From positions 1,674,001 to 1,738,000 of the forward strand of contig JAIUPT010000042.1 in NCBI GenBank assembly GCA_022315425.1: a stretch of DNA of 64,000 nucleotides, given 5' to 3'. The DNA comes from Pseudevernia furfuracea (lineage: Eukaryota; Ascomycota; Lecanoromycetes; Lecanorales; Parmeliaceae). The translations under genes were made by a program, and so were the position numbers. The notes under the pieces were generated by a model that had not been told where the DNA came from, did no database searches, and saw only the letters and a list, made by a program, of their open reading frames with translations. This document shows positions 1 to 10,163 of this stretch, piece after piece. Numbering within the stretch: position 1 is the first letter of the stretch; every line of letters begins with the position of its first letter.

Positions 1-2995
1 CTCTGACAGAGTCGAAATAGTGCTCTGATCGTCTATAGTGTGCTCTCGAATCTTATTCATCAACTCTGACATGCTCGTATAGATTATTTGAATTAGAACA
101 ATCTAAAAAAGCTCTCAAATATAATCGTTGAGATGAACTTCATCAAGAACATTGCGAAGGAGTATATCTGCGAATATTATATCATAAGACGTCAAAAGGC
201 TGTCTTTTATGATAGTCTCACAGAGTTAGAAACGCAGTCTAACGAATTTATTTATAGTGATCTCATAGAATCTCTATTCTTTACTAAATTCAATGACTAC
301 AGATACTTTATGATATTCAAGAATAATTTTATCTTTTATTCTAAAGTGTATTACATTCGTCATAAGAGTGAAACGTTTGTCATATTCTTACGTTTCAAAG
401 TCTTTTTAGAGTCACGAAATTATAAGATCTGTCGTATTCGCCTCGACAATAAGAGAAAGTATATGTTCAAGGCCTTCTTGAATTATCTTCTTCAGTGCGG
501 AATCAGACAGAAGCTCACTGTATCTGAGAATCTCGAAATGAACGAGACGATCGAACGTTTTAAGCAGACCTTGCTATATAAGATGTATTTCATACTATTA
601 AGTTCCTAGCTCAACAAGTCTTTCTAATCTGAAATCGTGATCATTATTAATTATTTGATATTGTAATCCCTCAACGTTCGAATCATTGCAACGTCATTTG
701 AGACTTTTCATTATCGAAAGTCTATTTTATCTTATCTGCGAACGATTAATTTCATCGTCTATGCGTTAAAGCGTATTTAAAAGAAACTCGTAAATAAAAG
801 CGAAAAGTGTATTCTTCTGAGATATGAAGAGAAGTTCATTTTCCGCCTATATAATCTCATCAAGAAGAAGATTATTCGAGTTAATAATGTTCAATTCGTT
901 GAGAAGCGTCTCTTGATTATGAACTTCGAAGAAAAAACGAACGCTTATAAGCTCTCGATCAAGCGTCAACGTCTTTATATATTAATATTCGCTGTAAAGA
1001 AGACACTTAATAAATAGCGTATTACTAATATTTCGAAAGACATTGCTCTCATTATAAAGTTCTCAACGACTGTATCTGCATCTGCAATAAACAGATCAAG
1101 ATCAAATTTCTTATAATCAGCTGAAAAGCAGACGTCTACATCAAAGCCCTCGTCTCTCACACGAGCCGTATTATCGATCGCGTTCGCGCGAGTCTCTCGA
1201 TCAATTGCTATATTATCAGCTATCGAAAGAATAACTCGTTCTCTTACTGTCGTCGAAATGATTCGCGAAGATCTCGAGTTAAGTGCGATTCAAAGAGTAC
1301 TTGTTAATCATCTCGACACTACGATTTCGAATCTACGAGATCTATCACCTAACTCTCTCTCGAGAACATTCGCGACCTTTGCGTTATTAACGAATCATAT
1401 CAATAAGTCGAATATTTTCGAGCCGACGACCTATCAATAGATCATTTTCAATCAACTCTCTCGTATACACTAAAAGCTCGTCATGCAAGACGAATACAAA
1501 TCTCTCATAAACAACAATACTTAATATCTAATTCAGACGCCTTTAGATGCTTATATTCTGAGAGATCGCTGAGTCTACATCGTAAAGCGAAATCTCGCTA
1601 AGAAAGTTATTCGCTATAAGACTCGCTGAGTGATTCGAAATTTCGAATAACAGAAGGGTCGTGACTATCATAACACGTTCGTCTTAGTGATCAAGTTTAT
1701 GAGTTATAAGACGATCTTTGCCCTGATAGCGATTCTAAACTAGAACGTGAAACAAATAAACGTCAAAATCGTCTTTCTCTACGATAACGTTCAAGAGACG
1801 ATTTATATGCGACAGTTCGATGATTTCAGTAAGAACGACATCAAAGTTTACAAGCTGAATAAGGCCCTCTATAAATTCAAGCAATCTCTCAGAATTTGAT
1901 ATCAGCACTTCTCGAAATACATAAAGAAATTCGAATTAATATTTATCGAATCGAACGAGAGTGTCTTTATGAACGTTAAGAAGAATATCACTGTAATTCT
2001 TTATATGAACGATATATTAATCATCGATCTCAGTAAAATCGACATTCAGCGCATCAAAAAGATCCTTAATAACAAGTTTTATATGTCCGACTTGAGATCT
2101 TACGTTTATTATTTAGACATAATCGTCAAAAGAGATCGTGTCGTCGATATTCTTCGTCTAAAACAAGCAGTCTATGTCACTCGTTTCTTAAAGCATTTCA
2201 ACTACTGAAGTCTTAATCCAGCCTTCACGCCTCTGAAAACTAGTCGCAAGTTACAATCTACGAAAGAGAGCTATATTGTCTCGAGAAAGCTATGCGAGAA
2301 TTATTAATTCGCCGTGAAATCCCTTATATATATCATGCTAGAAACTCGTTCTGATATCGCCTATGTTATCTCTCTTGTCAGCCGCTATTTAATTAACTCG
2401 ACCCAGACACACTGAAATGCAGTGATCCGAATCTTTCGATATCTTAGAGATACGATACATTACGAACTCGTGTACAAAGGATCCCTTCAAGCCCTCATCG
2501 AGTATATCGATTTCGATTGAACTGACGACTCGACTCGAAGATCTATCTTCGACTACCTATTCAACGTCGATAGCGACGTCATTAGCTGGTCATCAAAGCG
2601 TCAAGTCATCGTCGCGTTATTCACTTGCGAAGCCGAGTATATCGATTAAACGTTGACTATTAAAGAAGTTATTTGACTAAAAACTCTTCTCAATCAACTC
2701 CTACGATCTCGAAACTCTAATTCGAAGATCATCATAATCTTCGACGACAATTAGAGCGCAATTGCCCTCGTCAAGAACGCTTAGTTTTATGCTCGTATTA
2801 AGCACATTGATATCGCTCATCATTTCGTGCGTGAAAAAGTCAATAACGACATCGTGAACATGCAATTCGTACTCACGAATAAACAAATAATCGACGATCT
2901 CATCAAAGCTCTCTGCCTCGACAAATTCGTTATCTTTCGCGATGCTCTCGAGGTGAAATCAGTCTCAGAATATCCTCTCAGCGTCAAAGACTAAC
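1..2995 (+). pseudogene. Degenerate Copia pol (integrase, RT, RNase H)
   Basis: Translation in one frame gives the end of the gag-pre-integrase and integrase region (about 100-1000), a linker, the reverse transcriptase (about 1550-2210) and the RNase H domain (about 2300-2990). The RT active-site box, normally YVDD, reads YMND at 2002-2013, so one catalytic aspartate is lost. RNase H still shows SWSSKRQ and TCEAEY near 2585-2640. Many glutamine and tryptophan codons are now stops. The longest open pieces are 133-609 and 1969-2208. No function is possible. Confidence 0.85.
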
Positions 2996-3379
2996 CCTCA
3001 GCGCTCTTGCTTTTAATCTGAAGTCGTTAGTTTTAGAGAAGTAACGCTATTCACCTTGTCTATAAACGCCAGATCTTCGGTTTTCTTTCACTGCTTCTTG
3101 TTTCACCCTCTCATATATTTATCGACCTCGTTTTAATAGAAATTGAGTGTGCATTAGGTCTATTTCAAAGAAAACTTTTTAAAAAACCGCCTTTTTTCGA
3201 AAAATGGAAGTTTTGTATAAAGAACCAGAACGAATTTTTACATGTCTTCGAATTTGACATAGTCGTTTTCAGAACTTGATTTCTTCACTTTTGTGAATCG
3301 GACTTCGCGCTAACCCGATTGGGGTTTTTTGCGTCGCGAAGTGCGAAAAATCGTGTTTTCGCATTTTTGAGTATGCGAG

Positions 3380-3389
3380 CGAAGGGGAG
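3380..3389 (+). other. Copia polypurine tract (copy 1)
   Basis: The purine-rich stretch CGAAGGGGAG lies directly before the 3' LTR. It is the expected primer site for plus-strand DNA synthesis, and the same tract precedes the 3' LTR of the complete copy. Confidence 0.75.
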
Positions 3390-3511
3390 TGTCAAAATTC
3401 GGGTCACGTGACATGATCACGTAATGCGCTAAGGCGCATCCTCATAGTCGCTCTTTACTCTCGTAGCATTCTATAATTAATAACTAAGTGTTCTATCACC
3501 TATTCTTGACA
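3390..3511 (+). repeat. 3' LTR of Copia copy 1 (122 bp)
   Basis: The LTR starts TGTCAAAATTCG and ends TTCTTGACA, so it has a TG...CA frame and a short imperfect terminal inverted repeat. It matches the LTRs at 6085-6206 (inverted), 9572-9693 and 15980-16101. Internally it has paired CACGTG-type palindromes, of which the second is damaged here. Confidence 0.9.
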
Positions 3512-5550
3512 TAAGACATTTCGTAGAGTGACTATCACACACTCTTTCCTAATCACACAGTCGAGACTAATAATGTTACAGTCTTGAGACTGTACTTCGC
3601 TTCCCTCGATGCTCTTGATCGATCGAAAGTAAATCTTTTCGTAGATGATGAATATCGAACGATTCGCGAAAGAATAACGAGAGCAGTCTGAATCTACGAC
3701 GACTCGAGTGAGGAGATTCACGAAATTCGCAGTTATAAGACTATGTTCGAGAGCTTTCGTAACGATTAGATTAATGACTTGATCATCAGTCGCATCGAGG
3801 ATATTGAAGTCGTTCGAGTTGATATTCGAATAGTATATAATGAAGTTCAGTTTCTTTAGAAAGATATAATTGATATTGAGATAATTATTCTCCTCTGAAG
3901 CAGAGGCATTAAAAGACGTCTCTTCGATGCGCTTACGCTTGTTGCTTGAGAATTTATCTTCAAAGTTAAAGATCTTTATCTTCTTCTTCTTTTTCTCTTT
4001 CGTTATGAATTTCTTAGACTTAAGATAAGAAAACTTGATTTAGCATTTGATAGAGAGATGTCTGAATTTGCGATTAGCTGTCTTACACGAAGAATAGATC
4101 TTACGATTAATATTAGAGTCGTCGAGATTGTTAAAAGTAGCTTGTTTGTTTTTGCTCTTATCGTTGCGAACGATATATATAATTAGTTCTTCTTCTTTGA
4201 AGAAGATTCTAACTTCTTCGTTCACGACGATCACGACAATCTCTTAAAACTTAACGAACTTGTTCTCAAAGAGATTATGATTTTGAGTGTAACTTAACTC
4301 GAACATATCGTAAGAGTCGTTAAGTCTCATAAGAAAAATTAGAATTCGTAAAGACTTCGAAATGATAAGGGATTTATGAAGGCTGATGATGTCGAAGATG
4401 ATCTTACGAAAGTTCTTTTCGTATTGACGAACTCTCTCTTCTTTAAGAGTGAGATCGAATATTCGACGTATTAGTTTTTTATAAAGATTCGTGCTCTTAG
4501 ACTAATAATTCTTGATCAGAACATCGAGCATAATCTAAGAGTCTTTATCGTCGAATTCGACTTCGACGAGTTCGCGATCGTTATTTTCGAGGCGATAAAA
4601 GATAGTAATATAGATTTTATGACTGATAATCGCATTAAAGAAAATAAGATTATTGAGCATTAATCAATTGTTGATATTCTACTTTCATCGACGATATCCC
4701 AGATTGAACTTTAAAATAATAATGAAGTTTAGAGAAAAAGCGCTTCTCTCTTCGAGAGAGTCAGTCGTTAAAACTATTAAGACTAATATATTTCTTGCGA
4801 CGTCTTGTGCGCTTGATTCTCCGTCGATTATGAATGTTAAGAATTGCTAAAAAGATTTCTAAGAACGACACGTACGATATAAATAGTAACGACGATAATA
4901 TTTAAACGAAAGACTCAGCTTGAGAGATAACTGAGGCGAGAGAGACGATAAAGAACGAAGATCTTAAAGTCGAAGAAGTCGAAGTCGAAGAAGTGAGATT
5001 TAGAGAGCTTTTGATACGAAGATCGAATAACTTAGTATCACTTAAGACACTAAGAGTGTCTTCGCTGACTTCGAATTAAAAGTTAACACTATTAACGTTC
5101 GCGAAAGCAGTGAAAGTGAAATAGATACTCTGATCTTCGTTAGAGTTCTCGAGAGTCTTATCGATATCTAACAACTTTTGCTGTTGATCTTCGAGTTCTT
5201 GTACGAGAAATAAGAAGTGCTTGTGCTTAAATCTTCGATAGATATAAACGATATTATTAAGATGAAAGGTACTTAGGGGCAAGAAAGATTTAAATTGATC
5301 TAATTTTCGCTAAGACTGTATCGAAGACAATTGTTAAAGACGTGCAAATCTTCGAAGAGAAATAACGTTCTTCTTATACTGAGTCTTCGATAGAAACTCG
5401 AATTCAAAATAGTCGCTTCGATGACTATCGTCGTGAAATAAAGTCATATTCGATGATAGAATAAAGTCGAATAACGATAAAGAGAATTCGATGACTGAGT
5501 TCCAGCCCTCTTCTTCAGAGAACTTGTGAGGTCGAAAGGTCTATCTTAAT
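3512..5550 (-). pseudogene. Degenerate Copia gag and start of pol
   Basis: Read on the minus strand, open pieces at 5076-5282, 4040-4234 and 3512-3721 are the gag, a decayed zinc-knuckle region and the protease/pre-integrase part of the element. They match the plus-strand pieces at about 10,640-12,400. Stops interrupt the frame throughout. The open frame at 4653-4850 on the plus strand is only the antisense of this gag. Confidence 0.7.
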
Positions 5551-6072
5551 AAGAAATTCTTGTTGTTTTGACCCTTAATAGACGTATACGCGCTCTGAGT
5601 GAAGGTTTGTCGATGACTAATCAACTCTGAAGTGTGATCAGACGATTTGATGCTGAAGTTCAGCCTCTTGAGTCGTTATAATTAATTCGATTCACGTAAA
5701 CGCTTTATCAACGCTGAAGCGATATATATCGCGAGAAAAATGTTCTCGTTAAGCGTGTTTAGCGTGTCTCACGCAGGGAAGCTAACAATGTTTCAGAGAT
5801 CTTAATGAAATTCGATCGCACGGTCGTATAACGAGTTCCACGTTCGACGTTCGATTAGATTCGATATGTCGCGGGTCGATTTGCGATAGGACTTTCAGCC
5901 TCTCGAATTTCAAAGACGATTATTTTGTAGAGGGCAATGTCTATCTCAAGAAGATTGAAAAATAGAGTCTCATAGCTGTCGCGGCGTCTATTGCGATGAA
6001 CTCGTGATGCTTAAAGATCACTGTGACTCTAATAGACATAGGGTATAAGTGAAACAGTCGCCGAACAAGCCC

Positions 6073-6084
6073 GAGCTCATAACC
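6073..6084 (-). other. Primer-binding site of the minus-strand Copia
   Basis: Directly inside the inverted LTR, the minus strand reads GGTTATGAGCTC. This is complementary to the anticodon arm of initiator methionine tRNA, which contains CAT followed by AACC. Copia elements are known to prime from half of tRNA-iMet rather than from its 3' end. Confidence 0.7.
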
Positions 6085-6206
6085 TGTCAAGAATAGGTGA
6101 TAGAACACTTAGTTGTTAACTATAAAATGCTACGAGAGTAAAGAGCGACTATGAGAATACGCCTTAGCGCATCACGTGACCATGTCACGTGACTCGAATT
6201 TTGACA
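6085..6206 (-). repeat. 5' LTR of minus-strand Copia (122 bp)
   Basis: Inverted copy of the 122-bp family LTR, running TGTCAAGAATAG...TTTTGACA on the plus strand. Both CACGTG palindromes are intact. Decayed Gypsy integrase sequence begins immediately after it at 6207. Confidence 0.9.
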
Positions 6207-6510
6207 CATCTCATCTTTTATGAAGCAAGAGATATTTAAGTAAGTATATAATCTCTTCAATCATGAAGATTATCACAGATGTCATAACAGACTGTCGCAC
6301 ACGATATTTATTCGATATCTATTCAAGAATCTGCGTATCTACATAGCGCACTGTCTCGTCTATCAGCTTAATCAGATCAAGAGATATAAGTCTTATAACT
6401 TACTTGTTTCGATCACTGCTTTATTCATTTCTTTTCATATCATCGTAATGAATTTTATCGTTATACTATCTTTTATTAAGATAGAGAACGATTATCTATT
6501 TATTATAACA
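6207..6510 (+). pseudogene. Ty3/Gypsy chromovirus integrase, left part
   Basis: From about 6208 a plus-strand frame with one stop reads as the zinc-binding and early catalytic part of a Gypsy integrase: a HxxxH / CxxC-like segment (YHRCHNR ... AHCLVYQLNQ) followed by the region of the first catalytic aspartate, now asparagine (VMNFIV). The frame reaches codon ACA at 6508-6510 and is then cut by the Helitron. It resumes at 8343 in the same frame. Its left side is cut by the Copia LTR ending at 6206. Confidence 0.8.
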
Positions 6511-6522
6511 CAAGTATAGGCC

Positions 6523-6539
6523 CATGAATTAAATTCATG
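6523..6539 (-). repeat. Helitron 3' terminal hairpin
   Basis: CATGAATT-A-AATTCATG is a perfect palindrome with a single central base. It sits 12 nt inside the 3' end of the minus-strand Helitron, the usual place for the hairpin that terminates rolling-circle transposition. Confidence 0.7.
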
Positions 6540-6574
6540 ATTCTAAGGCAAAAATCAGGTTGCTTGCGACGCAT

Positions 6575-6743
6575 GCCCTAACCCTAAGTCAAATCCAAAT
6601 CGGACTCTGATTTGCCAACTATGCGGCATTCGACTATTTGCCAACTATGCAATATTTGACTATGTCTACCGCTGCAAAACCAAGTGAAAGCCCTAACCCT
6701 AAGTTCAACTGGACTCTGATTTGCAACTATGCGGCATTCGACT
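6575..6743. repeat. Imperfect direct repeat carrying telomere-like CCCTAA
   Basis: Two copies (6575-6635 and 6690-6743) begin GCCCTAACCCTAAGT and continue with GGACTCTGATTTGC and AACTATGCGGCATTCGACT. A third partial TTTGCCAACTATGC lies between them. They are in the 3' non-coding part of the Helitron. Confidence 0.75.
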
Positions 6744-6760
6744 TCTTTTACTGCTACCTG

Positions 6761-8055
6761 CTACCCAGTTGCTGCCGGAAGAAGAACCTGTCGAATCACT
6801 TTGTTTCTTATACACCTCGCCGGTGCACTTGGTTGCTTCCTTGGTAGATCGCCTGGGGCCACAATGGACAGCCCGGCCTTGCTGGTGACTCGACTGAGGG
6901 CCACATATAGCTGGCCATGGGCGAAGACCTCGGGGTGTAGACATAAGCCGACGTGCTGTAAGGATTGGCCTGACCAAATGCCGACTTTTCACCCTCAGGC
7001 GGCGCCAGGGCGGGCATGTGGGTGGTAATTGCTCCCTGGACTTTGCACGTATATGGTGCAACAGCATGGTTTATAGTGACCTGCTGTGAGACCATGGAGG
7101 CGGCATTATTGTATTGGACGCTGTGACGGCGGAATTCCTTGCAGTCGTCGGTGAGGGTAATCGTTTCTGGTTTCATAAAGTGCAGGATCTTATTTATAGC
7201 ATCCTCGTCCTGGTTCACTGGGTTCGCTGGGTCGTTTACACGCGTTTCAAAGACCGGGTCGTCCTCCTCAGGCTGGTCTTCCTCAATGACTGTTTCAGGC
7301 CCAGCGACCTCGGTGTTTCCCTTGTCACAGCATCACCCCTCAGTCTCATCCTTGAAGGACGCGGCGCCGCAACGGTTGCAAATGACATTCATGGGACTCA
7401 AATAGTGACGCTCCGGTTCTTCTGTGTAAGGATGTCGTGCAATGTAGCGCCGAAGCCGTGCTGGAGGCTGCGGGGGACCCAAGTAAGGGCTGGAAGGTGG
7501 TAGGTCGTCTAAAAGCTCTATATCTTCAAAGAAGTCATTCGATATGTCTTTCAGCGATTCTTCTGTAGGGTCTGCATCAAGTGCTTCTTCATTGGCTTCT
7601 TGATTCCCTGCAGGAGGATGTGACGCGTCTTGAGAGGTTTGGGAAGGGGGCGGCGAGGACGCGTCTGAGGCTGGAATACTGGCTTGGGAAGAGGGTAGAG
7701 GTGAACTCGATGGCTGTGAGTCCGTTCGTGACCTCTTTGAGGGTCTTCCACCCTTGTTAAGAGGTGTGGTAGCTGGTCTCTTGCCTCGATTACCGGCGGT
7801 GGTAGATTCGCCCAGGGGCCGTCTGAACGCGTTAGTATGGGCTGTAAGAGGCGGGCAGAAGGGATATAGATGCCTGGCAGATCTGGAAACATGGGAGCGA
7901 GGGTTATTAATGGCGAATGCATTCATGTCTATAGCAATTGATAGGTTGATAGAGTGGTAAAAGAATAATTGCAGGTAAACAGGTGCGGAAGAAATATGTT
8001 CCGGTCCCGAACGCATTTGAACGTCAATATATTCGAGTGTCAATTTAAACCACAA
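6761..8055 (-). pseudogene. Helitron protein: N-terminus fused to helicase C-terminus
   Basis: On the minus strand the frame runs from 8055 (more likely start at 7926) to about 6960. It has a proline/serine-rich N-terminus, the zinc-like motif CNRCGA (near 7370) and the Helitron N-terminal region with YNNAASM and a GAITTHMPAL-type stretch. One TGA interrupts it at 7333-7335 where the family has tryptophan before a CC pair. Near 6960 it jumps, with a frame change, into the last helicase block GQLYVALSRVTS (6884-6916) and stops at 6761. The nicking-nuclease domain and most helicase motifs are missing, so several kilobases were deleted. This is typical of non-autonomous Helitrons. Confidence 0.75.
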
Positions 8056-8342
8056 ATAGTAGGCCGAATTTGATAATTTTTACAGTGTTAGAATGCGCAA
8101 ATTTAGCTCTATAATTTGAGAGTTTAGAAGAAAATTATATGCTGAGGGCATAGAATGATTGAAGTTGCAAAAAGGTGTCACCAAATTTTTCGATGAGGGC
8201 GCTCGGGAGGTCTAGCGGGCTGACAAAGCGGGTCTAACCAAAAAGCGTAGATCTGTCGAGGTTTACATTGGCTACAGCCCGCTGCACATACAAATATAAG
8301 GTTTTTTAGCTCAGCCCTACCTTATTCTTTTATATATACTGA

Positions 8343-9381
8343 TATAAGACTATTAAACGAAACCTCATCGTGTCAGATAAGAAGATCTAATTCGTCTCGT
8401 AATAAGTCGAAGTGATACTTCGAATAATATTATAACATAACTGAGATGTATCAAGAAGCATTATCAACGACAGAGATATACGCTTCATGTTCGTCTTCTA
8501 AAAGAAAATCTTTGATAAATTAAGTGTCAAGTTTCTAATCTTCACTATCTATTATTCTCAGACGAACGAATAATCTAAGCGTATTAATTAGACTGTCGAA
8601 ATAGTCTTACGATTTTATTTCTTTGTCAACCCCGAGATCGAGTGAAACGAAATCTTATTATACATTTAGACTACTATTAACAATTCTTCAAGTAGCGTCA
8701 CTAATCTAGCACTTAATAAATTATGTTATAACTTTAGAGTTAACGACGTTATCAGTCTGCTTCTTCATGACTCAGACCTATCTAAGAAAGTCTTTTATTA
8801 GCTTCGCTTAGTCAAATAAGAGAAGTCGAATAATGTTATAACATTTGCGTCTATCTTCATAAAAGCGAAGTACAACACTAAGCATTAAGCATTAAATCTT
8901 AAAGAAGAAGACGAAGCTTATCTCAAATTATATTATAGTTATACGATTTCGAGTCTGTCTAATCGTAAGCTGTTATAACAACGCGTCGAACCCTTTAAGA
9001 TTCTAATAAAGGTCGAATCATTAACATATCAACTGCAGCTTTCGCTCGTTATGCCTATACACTCGATAATCTCTATAACTCACTTAGAATTATTAGTCGC
9101 TATCGCAGCAGAGATTTCAGATTCGTATAAAAGAAAGATCAATAAGAAATTATCGTTTATACACAACGAAGAAGACTTTAACAACGAGAATAATATTAAA
9201 ATTAATAGAATCTTACGCAAACGAGTTATTCGCGAAAAATCTAAGTATCTGTTACATTGAAAGAACTGAGAACACGAACACAACGTGTGATATAAGACAG
9301 AGAATCTATTAAAAGTCAAGAATCTCATAGAAGAGTATAAACGTCGTCAGACGTTACTATTTATAACACGTCGAGATAAGG
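8343..9381 (+). pseudogene. Ty3/Gypsy chromovirus integrase and chromodomain, right part
   Basis: The Gypsy frame interrupted at 6510 continues here. It shows the second catalytic region (IINDRDIRF, 8460-8486), the segment before the catalytic glutamate, the NQTVE-like region with a stop in place of glutamine, the long integrase C-terminal domain, and a C-terminal chromodomain (about 9200-9360) ending at LIEEY and RRQ. All three chromodomain tryptophans are TGA (9258, 9267, 9288). Other stops are TAA or TAG at glutamine, tryptophan or arginine sites. The frame is otherwise intact for more than 1 kb, so decay was by point mutation rather than indels. Confidence 0.85.
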
Positions 9382-9571
9382 GTATCAGATAAGCATCTTC
9401 ACGAAATGCTAGAACTACGTAAGTATCTTCGTAATCGCTTAAAAGAGAAAGAGAAAGGTCGCGAAAAGCTTTATAAGATCTCTGTAAGAAGATTCAACTT
9501 AGTGTTGATTTGCTTATATCGTTTTTTTATGTCACTCAGCGAGAACGCTGACTTTTCTTTTCTTTATTGAC
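9382..9571. other. AT-rich tail after the Gypsy chromodomain
   Basis: About 190 bp between the end of the chromodomain frame and the LTR of the complete Copia. It is probably the 3' end of the Gypsy element. No LTR or gene is recognisable. Confidence 0.4.
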
Positions 9572-9693
9572 TGTCAAAATTCGGGTCACGTGACATGGTC
9601 ACGTGATGCGCTAAGGCGTATCCTCATAGTCGCTCTTTACTCTCGTAGCATTCTATAGTTAACAACTAAGTGTTCTATCACCTATTCTTAACA
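9572..9693 (+). repeat. 5' LTR of the complete Copia (122 bp)
   Basis: TGTCAAAATTCG...TTCTTAACA. Two CACGTG palindromes lie near its start. Differences from the 3' LTR are all transitions. Confidence 0.92.
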
Positions 9694-9705
9694 GGTTATG
9701 AGCTC
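9694..9705 (+). other. Copia primer-binding site (initiator tRNA half)
   Basis: GGTTATGAGCTC follows the 5' LTR without a gap. It pairs with the anticodon arm of initiator tRNA-Met, indicating half-tRNA priming as known for Copia itself. Confidence 0.75.
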
Positions 9706-10163
9706 GAACTTGTTCGGCGACTGTTTCACTTATACCCTATGCCTATCAAAGTCATAGTGATCTCTAAGCATCACGAGTTCATCGCAATGAACGTCGCGAC
9801 AGCTATAAGACTCTGTTTTTTAATCTTCTTGAGATGAGCATTGCCCTTTATAAAATAATCGTCTTTGGAATTCGAGGGGCTGAGAGTTCTATCGCAAATC
9901 GACTCTCGACATATCGAATCTAATCGAACGTCGAACGTCGAACTCGTTATACGATCGTGCGATCGAATTTCATTAAGACTTCTGAAACATTGTTAGCTTC
10001 CCTACGTGAGACACGTTAAACACGCTCAACGAGAACATTTTTCTCGCGATATATATCGCTTCAACGTTAATAAAGCGTTTACGTAAATCGAATCAATTAT
10101 AACGACTCAAGAGACTGAACTTCAGCATCAAATCGTCTAATCACACTTTAAAGTTGATTAATT

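Larger units (their letters stand above)
1..3511 (+). mobile_element. Ty1/Copia LTR retrotransposon copy 1, 5' part outside window
   Basis: This is the 3' two-thirds of a Copia element running off the left edge. One reading frame, broken by many TAA, TAG and TGA codons, carries integrase, reverse transcriptase and RNase H in the Copia order and ends near 2990. About 390 bp of non-coding DNA, a polypurine tract and a 122-bp LTR follow. It is closely related to the complete copy at 9572-16101; position 1 here corresponds to about 12,531 there. Nearly all differences between copies are C/T or G/A transitions, as expected of RIP. The element is certainly inactive. Confidence 0.9.
3512..6206 (-). 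mobile_element. Truncated minus-strand Ty1/Copia copy
   Basis: This segment is the reverse complement of the 5' part of the same Copia family: LTR at its right end, primer-binding site, leader, gag, and the start of pol. It stops abruptly at 3511/3512 where the 3' LTR of copy 1 begins, in a stretch matching about 12,380 of the complete copy. The simplest reading is that copy 1 inserted into this element, with the remainder of this element lying left of the window. It carries one copy of the 122-bp gag segment that is duplicated in the complete element. Confidence 0.85.
6511..8342 (-). mobile_element. Helitron derivative with large internal deletion
   Basis: A 1,832-bp insertion lies exactly between two codons of the Gypsy integrase. 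The host bases at the junctions are A (6510) and T (8343), the classical Helitron target. On its coding (minus) strand the element starts TCAGTATATA and ends CCTATACTTG. A perfect 8-bp stem with a 1-nt loop (6523-6539) lies 12 nt from the 3' end. TC start, near-terminal 3' hairpin and A/T target are Helitron hallmarks, although the last four bases (CTTG) differ from the usual CTRR. It encodes only the two ends of a Helitron protein, so it is non-autonomous. Confidence 0.8.

Noticed and set aside
133..609. Open frame that could be called a 158-residue gene
   Set aside because: It is the least damaged part of the Copia integrase and continues through stops into reverse transcriptase.
4653..4850. 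Plus-strand open frame in the minus Copia
   Set aside because: It is antisense of the gag frame; the corresponding antisense open frame recurs at 11041-11223 in the other copy.
6575..6743. CCCTAA repeats as a sign of a chromosome end
   Set aside because: Only two units per block, inside a mobile element, with Gypsy and Copia sequence on both sides.
7754..7960. Plus-strand frames across the Helitron
   Set aside because: They are antisense to the Helitron protein frame, which has recognisable motifs.
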